Source: Allomyces macrogynus ATCC 38327
Taxonomy: Eukaryota; Blastocladiomycota; Blastocladiomycetes; Blastocladiales; Blastocladiaceae
Assembly: GCA_000151295.1 (NCBI GenBank)
Contig: GG745380.1
Coordinates: forward strand, 197,777 to 229,482
Length of the DNA: 31,706 nucleotides
Direction of reading: 5' to 3'
Position 1 is the stretch's first letter, and each line of letters opens with the position of its first letter. The notes below the pieces were generated by a model, which was not told where the DNA came from, searched no databases, and worked only from the letters and a program-made list of their open reading frames with translations. The translations under genes and the position numbers were made by a program. Positions 1 through 9,569 of this stretch are shown here, one piece after another.

Positions 1-218
1 GCACTCACAGAACTACTGCCGAGACCATCCCACTGCAGGCACAGCAACGGCGGCATGTCGCGTCGGGCGTCGTGGTCATTGACTGCGTCCGGAGCATGAA
101 TGAGCCAAAAACAAAGATACGTTCACTCACGGCTTTGTCATGCCCGTTTCCAAACAGTATGTCTGGTTCGGCCTAGAGCAATGCCGAACAAATGATGCAG
201 ACCTTGCAATGTGATGAG

Positions 219-222
219 AAAA
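219..222 (-). terminator. Pol III T-run terminator of the tRNA gene
   Basis: Four Ts on the minus strand lie seven to ten bases past the tRNA 3' end, the usual minimal RNA polymerase III terminator. Confidence 0.6.
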
Positions 223-228
223 TTTGAT

Positions 229-310
229 CGACGACGGCAGGGTTCGAACCTGCGCTCCAGAAGGAATCCGATTAGTAGTCGGACGCGTTAGACCACTCCG
301 CCACGTCGTC
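229..310 (-). tRNA. tRNA-Ser with anticodon ACT
   Basis: The reverse strand folds as a complete type II tRNA. The 7-bp acceptor stem (GACGACG with CGTCGTC) pairs perfectly, the D arm begins GCGGAGTGG, and the anticodon stem is TCCGA/TCGGA. The anticodon loop is CTACTAA, there is a short variable arm (TCC/GGA), and the T arm is GCAGG-TTCGAAC-CCTGC. The discriminator base is G, as in serine tRNAs, and the long variable arm also fits Ser. Loop positions 34-36 read ACT, which pairs with AGT codons. A TTTT run at 219-222 on the minus strand is a plausible Pol III terminator. There is no intron. The usual fungal serine tRNA of this box is GCT, so A34 is odd. It may be a functional variant or a recently mutated copy. 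Confidence 0.9.
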
Positions 311-339
311 TATTGCTGGCACTTAGCACGTCTTACAAT

Positions 340-910
340 TGACAGCAGTGCGCGCCCGCTCACGCGAGTCACGTCTCGCAAGCAGAACCAGGCCGCATCC
401 TTTCGCCTCCAGTCGCTGTTCGGGTGCCTGATGACGCGCGAGCGGCTGCACAACCTGCTCAGCGAGCGGTTCCCCGCAGGCCGCGCATGCCTGTGCGGCG
501 CGGTCGATGGGCAGCTGCACTACTTTGTGTGCCCGTGCCACACAATCGAACGCGCCCGAGTCCTCGATCGTCATCGCGCCGACGTGGCCAACGTCGTCCG
601 TGACCTGTTTGCAGACGTGCGGTCCGACGAGCGCCCGCTGGGCCTGCGCGACCTCGCCGACCGGTTTGCGGTATACCTGCTGCCGCGCGACCCGGACCCG
701 TTGGCGGCATTTGCGCCGTCTCGCAGCCACCGCGGTCACGTGCGCCGACCTTGCCAAGTGGAAGGAGCTATTCCCGCCGCGCGTGCCCATGCCCACGCGT
801 GCCGCTGACCATGCCGCGCCACTGCTGCGGTCCAAGGTGCTGTCTCGTGCTCATCACGGACGCAGTGTCGACAGTGATCCAGTCGGAGCTGCGCTTGCCG
901 CCCGTTCGTG
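340..910 (+). pseudogene. decayed C-terminal end of a non-LTR retrotransposon reverse transcriptase (tentative)
   Basis: In frame 2 the segment reads TRERLHNLLSERFP, then a C-x-C-G pattern followed after about ten residues by HYFVCPC. This resembles the short CCHC-like module after the RT/RNase H part of many LINE-type polyproteins. The reading frame jumps near 715 (to a frame reading AATAVTCADLAKWKELFP) and again near 800, and there is no start codon of its own, so it is a relic. Further downstream, near 1056-1110, another frame has a CVQCGEKEARQ...VC pattern that could be part of the same relic. The family assignment rests on motif resemblance only. It could instead be GC-rich noncoding DNA with a fortuitous open frame. 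Confidence 0.35.
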
Positions 911-2070
911 ATCAGATGGAGGACGCGCTGCCGCGCTCACGGCCGCCGCCGCGTCATGACCGTGAACTGCGTGCCGCTGGCGCGTCAGACCAAGTCGCTG
1001 TGATCCGTCGCCGGCGTCGTGCCCCCGTGCTATTCCGTCGCGCCGCGCTGCGTGCAGTGTGGCGAGAAGGAGGCGCGGCAAGCGCGCCCCGTGTGTGGGG
1101 CGCGGATCGCGGCCCGTCGCCGCATCGCGGACATCCTCCGTGGCGCTGATTCGTCGAGTTTGTTGAGTTGGTCGGGTGGAGGCGGTTGAGCTGGTTGACA
1201 GGTTGCGTTTCTGGGGGTGGCTAGCTTGCTTGTCGCCCCTTCAATGGCTGCCTGCACGTTCAAGTTGCTGAGGACGGCGGGCCAGGTGCAAAGGCAGACA
1301 ATTTTTTGTTTTGGAGCTGACCCCCACACCGTGCTGGTTCTCCTATTCTAGTTTCTGCGCATTGCTCTCCCAGCGACGGTCGTTAGTTGCGTACGGTTTG
1401 TAGCTGGTCAGCCAATAAACGTCGTCTGTTGCTTTTGGCTTGCGCCAGTGAAGGGGAAATAAAATTGTACCCCAGTGTGTCATAGGCTCATCGCGTTTTG
1501 GACTCCCTAGGGCTTTCAAATCCGGCCGCCGCTGCCACTGATTTTCCCAGTTGGGTTCGATGTTCCTTGCGCTTCCTCACGCTCATGTTTCATTCTTTTG
1601 GAAGTGACAAAACAGTGCATACAGTGATGGAAACCAATGGGCACCCAAACAGGTCTGCAAGTGACCAAAGTTTCCATTTCAGAGAACGGAAGCATGAACA
1701 TGCCGACAACATCTGCTCAGTCGCCCCACAGCTGGTAGAATTGAAACGGAAGTAGTTTGAAAGACACCCACCCATCTGTTCCTAGGTAATCACCATGGCA
1801 CCTGTAACATCACAATTTGTGTTCAATGGCCTGTTTGCCTTGGTTCATCAACACGCGAAGCAGCGAAACGTGTTGTCAAGCTGGTGATGCCCCAAATCAT
1901 TACTTGCGCTGCCTTGCTCATGCTTGAGGCGCTTTTGGTGACATCTCTTGGCCCTTCCCCTTTCTCGAGCTCAACTTCGCGTCCTCTCTCGGGCCCCAAC
2001 TTGCCATCCCCGTCTATGTATTCGTGACCAGGACGGCAGAGAGATAGCAAAAGTGAAATGTATATGCTAT
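911..2070. other. no convincing gene
   Basis: About 1.1 kb separates the retroelement-like relic from the methyltransferase stop. Short open frames (for example 1498-1755) have no recognisable motif or family resemblance. AATAAA-like signals occur near 1412 and 1457 on the plus strand and could belong to the relic's tail. Part of the right end is presumably the 3' UTR of the minus-strand methyltransferase. I see nothing else. Confidence 0.5.
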
Positions 2071-2994
2071 TCACTCCGACCCAGGATCGCCTTCTGCTGT
2101 ACCCACATCATCCTCGTATTCGACCAACCGCGATTGCAGTACGCGCCCGTGCACGCGAGCATTCCCGGCACCTCCAGTGTACACATCGAGCACCGTATCC
2201 CACCCCATCTTCTCACCCACGACCGGCTTCTTGTGCGGACTCAAAATCACAAGATACTTTGCGCGGCGCGCCAGGCTCGTGAGCACGCCGTACAGCTTGG
2301 ACGGCGGGTCCACAAGATGCAATGCAAACGAGCACACGACGACATCGTAAACGGGCAAATCCTCGAGACACCCATCGGCAATATCCTCAAACGACCACGG
2401 TCGGCACTCGTCGCGGCCGACACGGTCGGCATATGCGGGCGCCGTGTACGGATCGCACGCGTCAACGGTCAGTGCACCAGCTCGCGCGAGAATTGGGTTC
2501 ACGGCAGCAGCTGTTGCGTTGCGCCGCGCGACAGCTGCGTTGCTGTTCGCCGGCAGGGCCCGCGATCGTGCACTGACCCACGCTTCCAATGCAATCGTCG
2601 CTTCACCCGACCCGGCTGCGAGATCGAGGACGCGCCATGCGCGCGCGCGTAGTAGAACCGGTTCTGGGGCGGAATCGGAAGGCCATCGGCTGTCGTTGTT
2701 GGATTGGCCAGCAACCAGGGCTATCTGGTCGAGAAGGCTTGCAAGGCAATGCTGGATCGCGGCAAAGTGCGGGTTACGGTACGTGCGAGCGACGTGCGTG
2801 TAGTATCCCTCGACGCCCATGGTCCCGTAGTTTTCGCGCATCGAGGAAGATGGGCCGAGGCCAAGCGCGGGCTGCGCAGCGGATCCGCGATTCGGAATGG
2901 GTCCGCGAGCGAGAAGGGGGCCCACTGGTCGGGCCAATACTGGACGCGCCGCGGCGCCGGCGCCGAAGCGTGCTGGTGGGGTATTCGAGGACAT
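2071..2994 (-). CDS. class I SAM-dependent methyltransferase, 307 aa
   Basis: A single-exon gene. The start is the ATG at 2994 (context CACACCATGTCC, A at -3); the open frame continues upstream but without another ATG. Residues 1-50 are Ala/Pro/Arg-rich and probably disordered. A Rossmann methyltransferase domain follows: motif I VLDLAAGSGEAT (122-133, glycine-rich SAM loop), an acidic position in TVDACDPY (176-183), and motif YDVVVCSFALHL (216-227) ending the central strand. Near the C-terminus YLVILSPHKKP (248-258) resembles the strand-5 region of fungal methyltransferases of unknown substrate. It ends with TGA. It is divergent from the FIBP homologue, with 418 bp between the two starts, so a shared promoter is likely. 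The substrate cannot be told from sequence. Confidence 0.85.
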   Translation of the reverse strand: MSSNTPPARFGAGAAARPVLARPVGPLLARGPIPNRGSAAQPALGLGPSSSMRENYGTMGVEGYYTHVARTYRNPHFAAIQHCLASLLDQIALVAGQSNNDSRWPSDSAPEPVLLRARAWRVLDLAAGSGEATIALEAWVSARSRALPANSNAAVARRNATAAAVNPILARAGALTVDACDPYTAPAYADRVGRDECRPWSFEDIADGCLEDLPVYDVVVCSFALHLVDPPSKLYGVLTSLARRAKYLVILSPHKKPVVGEKMGWDTVLDVYTGGAGNARVHGRVLQSRLVEYEDDVGTAEGDPGSE

Positions 2995-3412
2995 GGTGTG
3001 GAAACTTGTGCTGGCGTCGCGCTGCAAAAGTGTCGCGATATTGATGGGGTGCGAGGTCAATAAGGAAATTGGTTGTCCAAAAAGTGCGCGATGAGCATGT
3101 GCGGTCACGCATGCCGTTGTGGAGTAGTTCAAGTCACTGGCAGCGCACGTTTGAGTCAAATCTCTCCTCTACTTGCAGCTTTCCCTGATCACTTTCATCG
3201 CCGAAGCGCCCTGCCCCTGCGCTGGCCCAACCAAATTTACCAAACAGCCGATGCCGAGGGTTATCCAACTCGGCGCAAGAATATTCTGCTTGCAGCTTGA
3301 TCCAAGAACGACCGATTACAGGTCGAAACTTATTCCCCCAAGCCATCGTGCGGCGACGGCATCAAGAGCTGCCGATAATTGCAGGCCTCCACCACATCAA
3401 CCCCCGGCAACA
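2995..3412. promoter_or_regulatory. divergent intergenic region between methyltransferase and FIBP
   Basis: 418 bp lie between two start codons that point away from each other, so this stretch must hold both promoters and 5' UTRs. I see no clear TATA box at a standard distance and no further gene. Confidence 0.5.
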
Positions 3413-5219
3413 ATGAGTGACTTCACTGCGTTTATCGGCAACGTGATTGATCTCGATCTCGCCGTCTTCGATGACTGGCTCGCTGGCGTCCGCGGTAAGT
3501 CTTCACGACTTTGCCTGACTGTCTGAAATCCGCAAGTAACCGGTTTCCCGCCAGTCCAGGACGCTGTTCTCGCCCGCCTTCATGTTCTCCACTCGCTCGA
3601 GCGCCAGGCATCACTAGCGCGATCGGCACCACCCGCTGCTGGCGCATCCATGAGCCCAGACGACGGCTCCACCTCGTCCCCCGACGAGAACGCGGCCGTC
3701 AACGCATCTGCGGCACTCAGCACCGTCCCGAGCCTGATTGCTGCGACGCCTTCCCCACCTCCCTCGCGGAAACGCGCCCTGACCACCCTCTCGCGCGCGT
3801 CGTCGCAATTTCGCGGCATCGTCACGCGCGCCACAGGCAACACCAACGGTGTGGGCGGCGGGATGACGGCAAGCACCTCAGCCTCTTCCCTCTCTTCCTC
3901 TGCGGCAGACGACGCACTGCGACGGTTCCGTGGCGCCAACGGCCTTCGTGGATCCAAGTTGCTCACCGAATTCCGGCGCGCTGTGACGGGCACGGCGTCG
4001 CCGACGTCGACGCCCAATACGTCGGCTGGCACGCTCCCGAACGCATCGACCGCGGTCGCCGGGGTCGATGCTGTCCGTGCCGCGGCACGCGCGCAGGCAC
4101 TGTCGCTGCACGTCGTTTCGCAGTACCGCATCTTCGATTTGATTGAGCCGTACCTGCACCGGCCGCGTGCGTGGCGCACGCAAATGGTCGTGCCCGTGGC
4201 AGTCCGGCAGGAAGTTGTCGACCGGTACTATGGATACGACGACGCGGTCGTGCACGAATTGCTCGGCAAGAAACTCAACACCAAGACGCGACGTGCCGTC
4301 GAAGAGGCCGCGGAGCGGTGTGGGGTGCGAGTGGCAGCGGCGCGGCGCGCGTTTGAAAACGTCAAGCGAGTCTTGAAGCGGTGCGAGGACGTGTGCGAGG
4401 ATGCTCTCGCGGTCGGCGGCGACGAGGTCGTGGACGCGGTCGTGGACGACTTTGGTTTGTCGCGCGAGCTTGCATAGTACGTCGTTTCCCTTTCTGCAGA
4501 TCCGTGGCCGTGCAAAGGGCTCACACTTCGTTTTTTCTAGCCGTTACGCGTGCATCATGTACATGACCACACACCGACTCGACGCGACCAAGCGCAAGCT
4601 CGCCCCATTCACGTGCCGCGACTTGCTCTATGCCGCCGCCGTTTTCCGACAACTCTGGACGACCGCTCCCGACTCGACCGGCTCCACGACCGCCGCGGCC
4701 GAGTTGGCCCTGGCCAACCTCGCACAGGCCACCAAGGGCATCAAGTCTTCCTTTCTTGCGTCCAAGGACGTCATGGACGAGTACCGCACCGCGTCGGGCA
4801 CGGACATGCCGCTCGCCACGTTCCGGTCGCTCGTCCGCGGCGTGTTTGCGATCGGGACAGGGCTCGCACAGCCCAATGACTGGCGCGAGGTGCTCGTCGC
4901 GATGGTCGAGAAGGTGATTGAGCCAGGTCTTGTGGCCGTTGGACAGAAACCGGCTGAGCTTGCATCGGTACTCGACGTGCTCGACTCGCGGTTGCCGGTC
5001 CGGATTGGGGATGCGGATGAGCGCGAGGGGTATTCGCGGCTCGTGCAGGGGATCAAGTTGGTTGCTTTGAGTATGGCCCAACGGCTCGTGGATGGGGACG
5101 CGGCTGATGATGAACGGCCGCTGCGGGTCGCGATTGCAGAGGATGTCGCGGCGCTGAAATTGGGTGGAGAGCGGTCGGCAGGATCGGCAGCACGCGAGTC
5201 GAAAACGGACTTGGGTTAG
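3413..5219 (+). CDS. FIBP: FIBP family protein (acidic FGF intracellular-binding protein homologue), 3 exons, 560 aa
   Basis: The exons are 3413-3494, 3555-4476 and 4541-5219. Intron 1 is 60 nt (GTAAGT...CCAG) and intron 2 is 64 nt (GTACGT...TCTAG); both joins keep frame. The N-terminus is MSDFTAFIGNVIDLDLAVFD. Residues about 50-195 are a Ser/Ala/Thr-rich, probably disordered insert. From about residue 200 the FIBP core is recognisable: VVDRYYGYDDAVVHELLGKK, then a CGVRVAAARRAFENVKRVLK block matching the family's GIxxxxCRRQFDNxKRVxK region. Exon 3 gives the helical C-terminal half (AYRYACIMYM, then the LVEKVIEPG-like MVEKVIEPG). Animal FIBP is about 360 aa, so the extra length is the insert. 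In animals it binds intracellular FGF1; no FGF is expected here, so the ancestral role is unknown. Confidence 0.85.
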
Positions 5220-5409
5220 GTTAATAATGGACCGTGATTTGATGTAGTGACGCAAACGCTCTTTTGGGTGAAGCTCGCTTTGCACTCAAGAGCGAATGCT
5301 CACGCCCATTCATTCGCGTGGGGATGGACGCAAGGAAATCAGTGAGAACGTCATGTCGTTCCGCGTCGCCTAGGACGTGCGAAAAGAGCAGCCCCACGAA
5401 ATGATCTCA
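5220..5409. other. short intergenic stretch after FIBP
   Basis: The 3' flank of FIBP and the edge of the LRR relic. No gene or strong signal is seen. Confidence 0.4.
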
Positions 5410-5955
5410 ATGCGGGATTTCCACCCGCACGCGGGAGGCCAGCTCGCAACAGGGCAGCATGAAGACTGCCACGACTTCCCACGACACGACGCCAGGGCGT
5501 CTTGGCTTTGAAGCTGAAACCAAGACGGTCTTCCTCATTACGGCTCTCATCATTTGCTTCCTGTGGTTATAACTCTCGCAACCAAGGGCCGTCAGCTGCA
5601 GACGCTCTGCTTCTCGTTCTTTGGCGATGCCCAGCGTCAAGGGATGCTCGAATTTGCCGATTTGACCGTGCCATTGCTGCGTTCGCTCGCACTCATCGAA
5701 CTTGGACTTGTTGGGTTTGGTCTTGGCGCGACAGAGGAGTCCATTTCCTTCTTGACTGCGCTTGCAGCGGCAGTGCCAAAGCTCAAACGGCTCAACCTGT
5801 CCATGAACGAACAGTTGGGTCTTAAAGTGGCACAGCATACTGTGAAGATACTCCCAGATCTCTAGTATTTGGAGTTGCGGTCGTCGCTTGTCAAGCACAG
5901 TCGCGAATATGCGAAGCTTTGTGCCATCAAGCCTTCGCTCACGATCATTTTGCAT
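5410..5955 (+). pseudogene. internally deleted F-box-like/LRR family relic
   Basis: Two separate parts of the LRR family are fused here. Positions about 5440-5553 read MKTATTSHDTTPGRLGFE (frame 2), matching the early part of the intact relative at 14438-15886 (MKYAMTQDQVTPGSLGFD). From 5554 a different frame gives VVITLATKGRQLQTLCFSFF and then LTVPLLRSL and LKRLNLSMNEQLG, the C-terminal LRRs. Roughly 250 residues are missing between them. A TAG at 5863-5865 interrupts before YLELRSS, and homology runs on to KLCAIKPSLTII at about 5950. The internal deletion, frame change and stop make a functional product very unlikely. Confidence 0.75.
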
Positions 5956-6377
5956 TGTTCATTTTTCATTTGGATTCCTCATCACGCTGGCTATTTTCTT
6001 AGTTTGCCGGCTTCAGAGGACAGGGGCCCTCGAATGATGAGATGTGCTTTTTGGTCAAATCAGGACGCGCTCACTCATCTTTAGGAGACGACTCGGACGA
6101 TGGCTTCAAGTCGCACCGCCAAGCCCTTGCTTGAATGCAGATTATGAGGCATGATTCAAGTCGATGCGAGTACCTTTCCTCTTCTCTCCAAGCATGTGGC
6201 GGTCTGAGCCGAGGGCGCAAATCGCGCATGGGCCACGCTTGGGAACAGAGCAAGCTTTGAAAGGCTGGGCACATCAAATCGGCCAAAAACAATGGTTGCC
6301 CGCATCAAATGCCTTCGTTCCTCTTCTTACAACATCAGACTCAAAACCAACAACGCTCGCCCCATGACGCGGCCGGT
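5956..6377. other. intergenic, no gene seen
   Basis: About 420 bp between the LRR relic and the eIF3b stop codon. It holds the presumed 3' UTR of eIF3b. No motif recognised. Confidence 0.45.
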
Positions 6378-8633
6378 CTAGTTGTCGAGCACCGTGACAA
6401 TCTCGTCCTCGGCCTCGATCGCGAGCAGCGCGCGCGAGCGGAATTGGATCCACGCATCGAACAAGCGACGGCGCTCCTCGAGTTCGGCCGCCGACAGGGC
6501 CGAGCTGGCCGTCGCGTCCTCAATTTCAAAGTCGCGTGCGTACTGCTTGATGTTCTTGCGCACCTTGGCCTGCTTGTGCTTGGGCAGGAGCGTCGGCGGA
6601 CGCGGGCGCCACAGCGCCTGCTTGAGCTGCTCGCGCGAGTGCTTGTAGAGCATCGTGCCGCGCACGTCAAAGAGCATGACGCCGTTATCCATGCCCTTGG
6701 CCCACATCGTCACCGACGACATGACGTACCGGCCCGTCGGGTCCCAGGCCACGTCCGACGACCCGTGGTGCTCCGTCGCGGCGAGCAGCTGCACAGGGTC
6801 CACCTCCTTGGTCGACGTGACCGTCTTGCCGTTGACCGACGTCGTGACCGTGGCCGTGTTCGACTCGCCCGCAGTCGCATCAACGTCGTAGAACTCGAGC
6901 ACGCCCTGCAAGTTGCGCAGACCGGCAAAGACAATGTACCGGCCCTTGGGTGACCAGTAGAGCGCGTTCACGGCCTTGCGGTCCATGGCCTTGACGAGCT
7001 TGACGCCGCCCGGCACGACCGAGGCACCCTTCTTCTCGACAGCGGCCTCGACCTGGTAAATGTGCGCCGTCATCTTGCCCGGCGCGCCCGCGAGCACCGC
7101 CTTCAGGTCGAGGTCGGCCGAGACCACGTCCGAGGTTGTGATCATGGCAAACCGGTTACCGTGCGGCTCCCAGCCAAACGCGACCATGATTTCCTTGACT
7201 TCCACCGAATCGGCCGGGTAGTCCTTTTCGCGCAGCCGGAAGACTTCGAGCGAGACAAACGAGGCCTTGCCCGACCGGTTGGTGCGGTCGACCTTGAAGA
7301 GCAGGTAGTCGCCCTGCGACTGAAAGTGGATCTTGGCCGAGAGCCCAAAGAAGACCTGCTTGGACCGGTAGACCTGCTTGTTGGGCAGCGACATTAGCGC
7401 AAGCTGCGCCGGCTGGTCCGGGCCCGTCTGCGGGACAAAGTAGGCGATCGTATACGGCGGGGCCTGCACGCGCTTGTTCTGCTGCTGCTTCTTCTTACCG
7501 GCGCCGTCCTTGGCCGCGGCCTCGTCCTCGTCGGGCGTGTAGGGCATCCACTCAAACTCGGTGATCCCGGGGATCGGGATCGACTTCTTGTCGAGCAAGC
7601 CCATCCCGGGCGCCTCGTAGACGGCGAGCTTGGCGTTGCCGACAATGCGAGCAAAGTAGGCTTCGTCAAACGACCACTTGAAGAGCGGCCACGGCACGTT
7701 CTTGGTCGCGATTTCCTCGGCGGTCAGCGCAAACGAACGCAGGATATGGGCCCGTGGCGAAATGTCCCAGAACAATCACATGGTGGCCCCGGCCGACTCG
7801 GGACCCCACGGCTGCGCCGGGTTCGTCGGCATCGGCAGCGGCTCGGGCGAGAACGTGACGAGGTACGACTCCTTGGGCGAGAAATCAAGGAAACGCACGC
7901 CCGGGTGGTGGAACCGCATGAGGCGGTCCATGGCGGCGCCGCCCCACAGCGCGATACCCATACGGTGCACCGACGCGAGGTAGGACCCGCGCGGCGACCA
8001 GGCAATGTAACCCTCGGTCCAGTTTTCGCGCTCGTGAATCACGTCCGGACCGTTGGCCTTGTTGCCCCACATGACCGACACGGCCGTCTTGTTGAAGACG
8101 GCAATCTGGTCGCGCGCGCCCGCGTCGAGCAGCCAGTCGCGCAAAAACCCGCGCTCCACATACTCGGGCGCCTTGCCGAGCGCACGCTCCTCGTCCCACT
8201 GGTCGGGCACCGCCGCGTACTTTTCGACATCGGCAAACTTGTTGAGGAAGAACGTGTGCGACTTGTCGAACTTGAAGTACTGCAAGTGCTTGAGCGCCTT
8301 GTCGGCGTCGGCGGGCGTCGCGAAATCGACAAAGACGAAACCCTTGGACTTGCCGGTCGCCGCGTCCATGGGCATCATGAACCCGTGCGGCTGGTCCTTG
8401 ACGTGCACGCCCTCCTTGCCAAACTGCTTGCGGATCACCGTGAAGAGCTTCTCCTTCTTGCCCTCGTCGACGACTGGCACGCCGTCAATCACGAGAATTG
8501 TGTCAAACTGGTCGGCCACGTGCACGGCATACTGCTCCTCGATGTCGCCAAAGTCGAGAAACTCGTCGAGCGCGGCATCGTCGGTCAGGTCAATGTCGAG
8601 CGGGATCGCGTCAATGTTGAACGCGGGCGCCAT
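6378..8633 (-). CDS. eIF3b: eukaryotic translation initiation factor 3 subunit B, interrupted by an in-frame TGA
   Basis: eIF3b is the scaffold of the eIF3 complex that binds the 40S subunit. Start ATG at 8633 (CCACGATGG). Residues 44-125 form the RRM (ILVIDGVP and KGFVFVDF), which in relatives contacts eIF3a/eIF3j. WD40-like propeller blades follow: WTEGYIAWSPRGSYLAS, GYDYLLFKVDR-type strands, VAFGWEPHGNRFA, NALYWSPKGRYIVFAGL and DVAWDPTGRYV. The C-terminal WRPRPPTLL and KVRKNIKQYARDFE match the conserved helical tail. About 751 codons is normal for the family. At codon 286 (7776-7778) the frame has TGA, between GATM and LFWDI. Shifting frame by one base over the preceding roughly 20 nt instead reads GHHVIV, as expected before WDI, so paired indels (error or mutation) are the likely cause. 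The gene ends with TAG. Confidence 0.93.
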
Positions 8634-9569
8634 CGTGGACAGGGTATTGCGGGCACTTGGGCGCGTCGTTGGCGGGTCAGATCACGGTCCAGGCGGATCA
8701 CGGTGGCAACGAGGCAGGGCGAGCAGACACGTCGGTCGGTTGTTGACAAGGGCATGTGACGCTGAGTTGTGGAGTGATGGATGTGGCAGCCCAGCAGCAC
8801 ACGGCGTTGCCATGCGCGTCAGGGTTTGGCCAGGGTTCACCAGTAACTTGCTGCAGGACGCGACCAATCATGACCAACAACTTCGGATTACCCCCGCATG
8901 CATTTCTTGCAGGGCCCCAGTGGGTACTGGTGTTCAGGCCGAGGTCTTGCGAAATATTACCGCGAACCATGTCGAACGCACTGTCTCTGCAGGTGGCACG
9001 GGCCCCATCCCATCAGCTGTGAGCGTCAGGCCGCGCGGCAATATCATTGCGCGAAAACGAGAAGGACACGTCGCTGTACCGCGCGAACGACGCCCGCCAG
9101 CAAACTCTGGCCACGGCCCAGTGGAGATCTTGTTCACAAACTTGGGCGTATCGCCAGCAAGTTGGGAGACCGCTTTGCGTGTGACAAATCCAAGAGGAAG
9201 AGCGCATGCGGGACTGACCATGCATTAACTCGCGTCCCTTCACGAACATACATCCGGCCATCGTGACGGACAGATGGATCTCAGCGTGTTTGCTTGTGTC
9301 GCATCCAACCAACTGAAACCAAGTGGAACTGGCTCTGGTTCGTCTGACACCGAGTGGAACGAACTCGTGTCGTGTCTGAGACTAAGTGGAACTCCAGTGG
9401 AACCGAGCGAATGGGACAGTCACATCCGATGCAAAATGCTTTCATAGAAACACAAACGATCGATTGAATGACGGACACGTCCCACACCCCACCCTCCCAC
9501 GCCTTAGCTACACTAACCTGGCTCCTCTCGGCCAATCGGGACCCGCATGCCCCTCGCGTAGATGGCCAC
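8634..9569. other. intergenic between eIF3b start and Mam33 stop
   Basis: 936 bp without a convincing gene. It should hold the eIF3b promoter (right of 8633) and the Mam33 3' UTR. The only structure seen is a cluster of RAGTGGAAC motifs at 9321-9403. Open frames here have no recognisable motifs. Confidence 0.45.
9321..9403. repeat. degenerate tandem repeat of RAGTGGAAC, four copies
   Basis: The nonamer occurs at 9321-9329, 9352-9360 and 9384-9392 (31-32 bp apart), and as CAGTGGAAC at 9395-9403. Flanking bases such as TCTGAGAC/TCTGACAC are also partly repeated, so the unit is about 32 bp. It lies in the space between eIF3b and Mam33. Confidence 0.65.

Noticed and set aside
1498..1755. 85-residue open frame
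   Set aside because: No start context, domain or family resemblance; length is within chance.
6378..8633. TGA as a reassigned sense codon, suggested by in-frame TGA in eIF3b and in the transposase leader
   Set aside because: EMC3, RPA3, the methyltransferase, two intact LRR genes and the transposase itself all end with TGA at the expected place, so TGA is a normal stop here.
7746..9228. Long plus-strand open frames opposite eIF3b
   Set aside because: They are antisense to a well-conserved gene, lack recognisable domains and are expected in GC-rich coding DNA.
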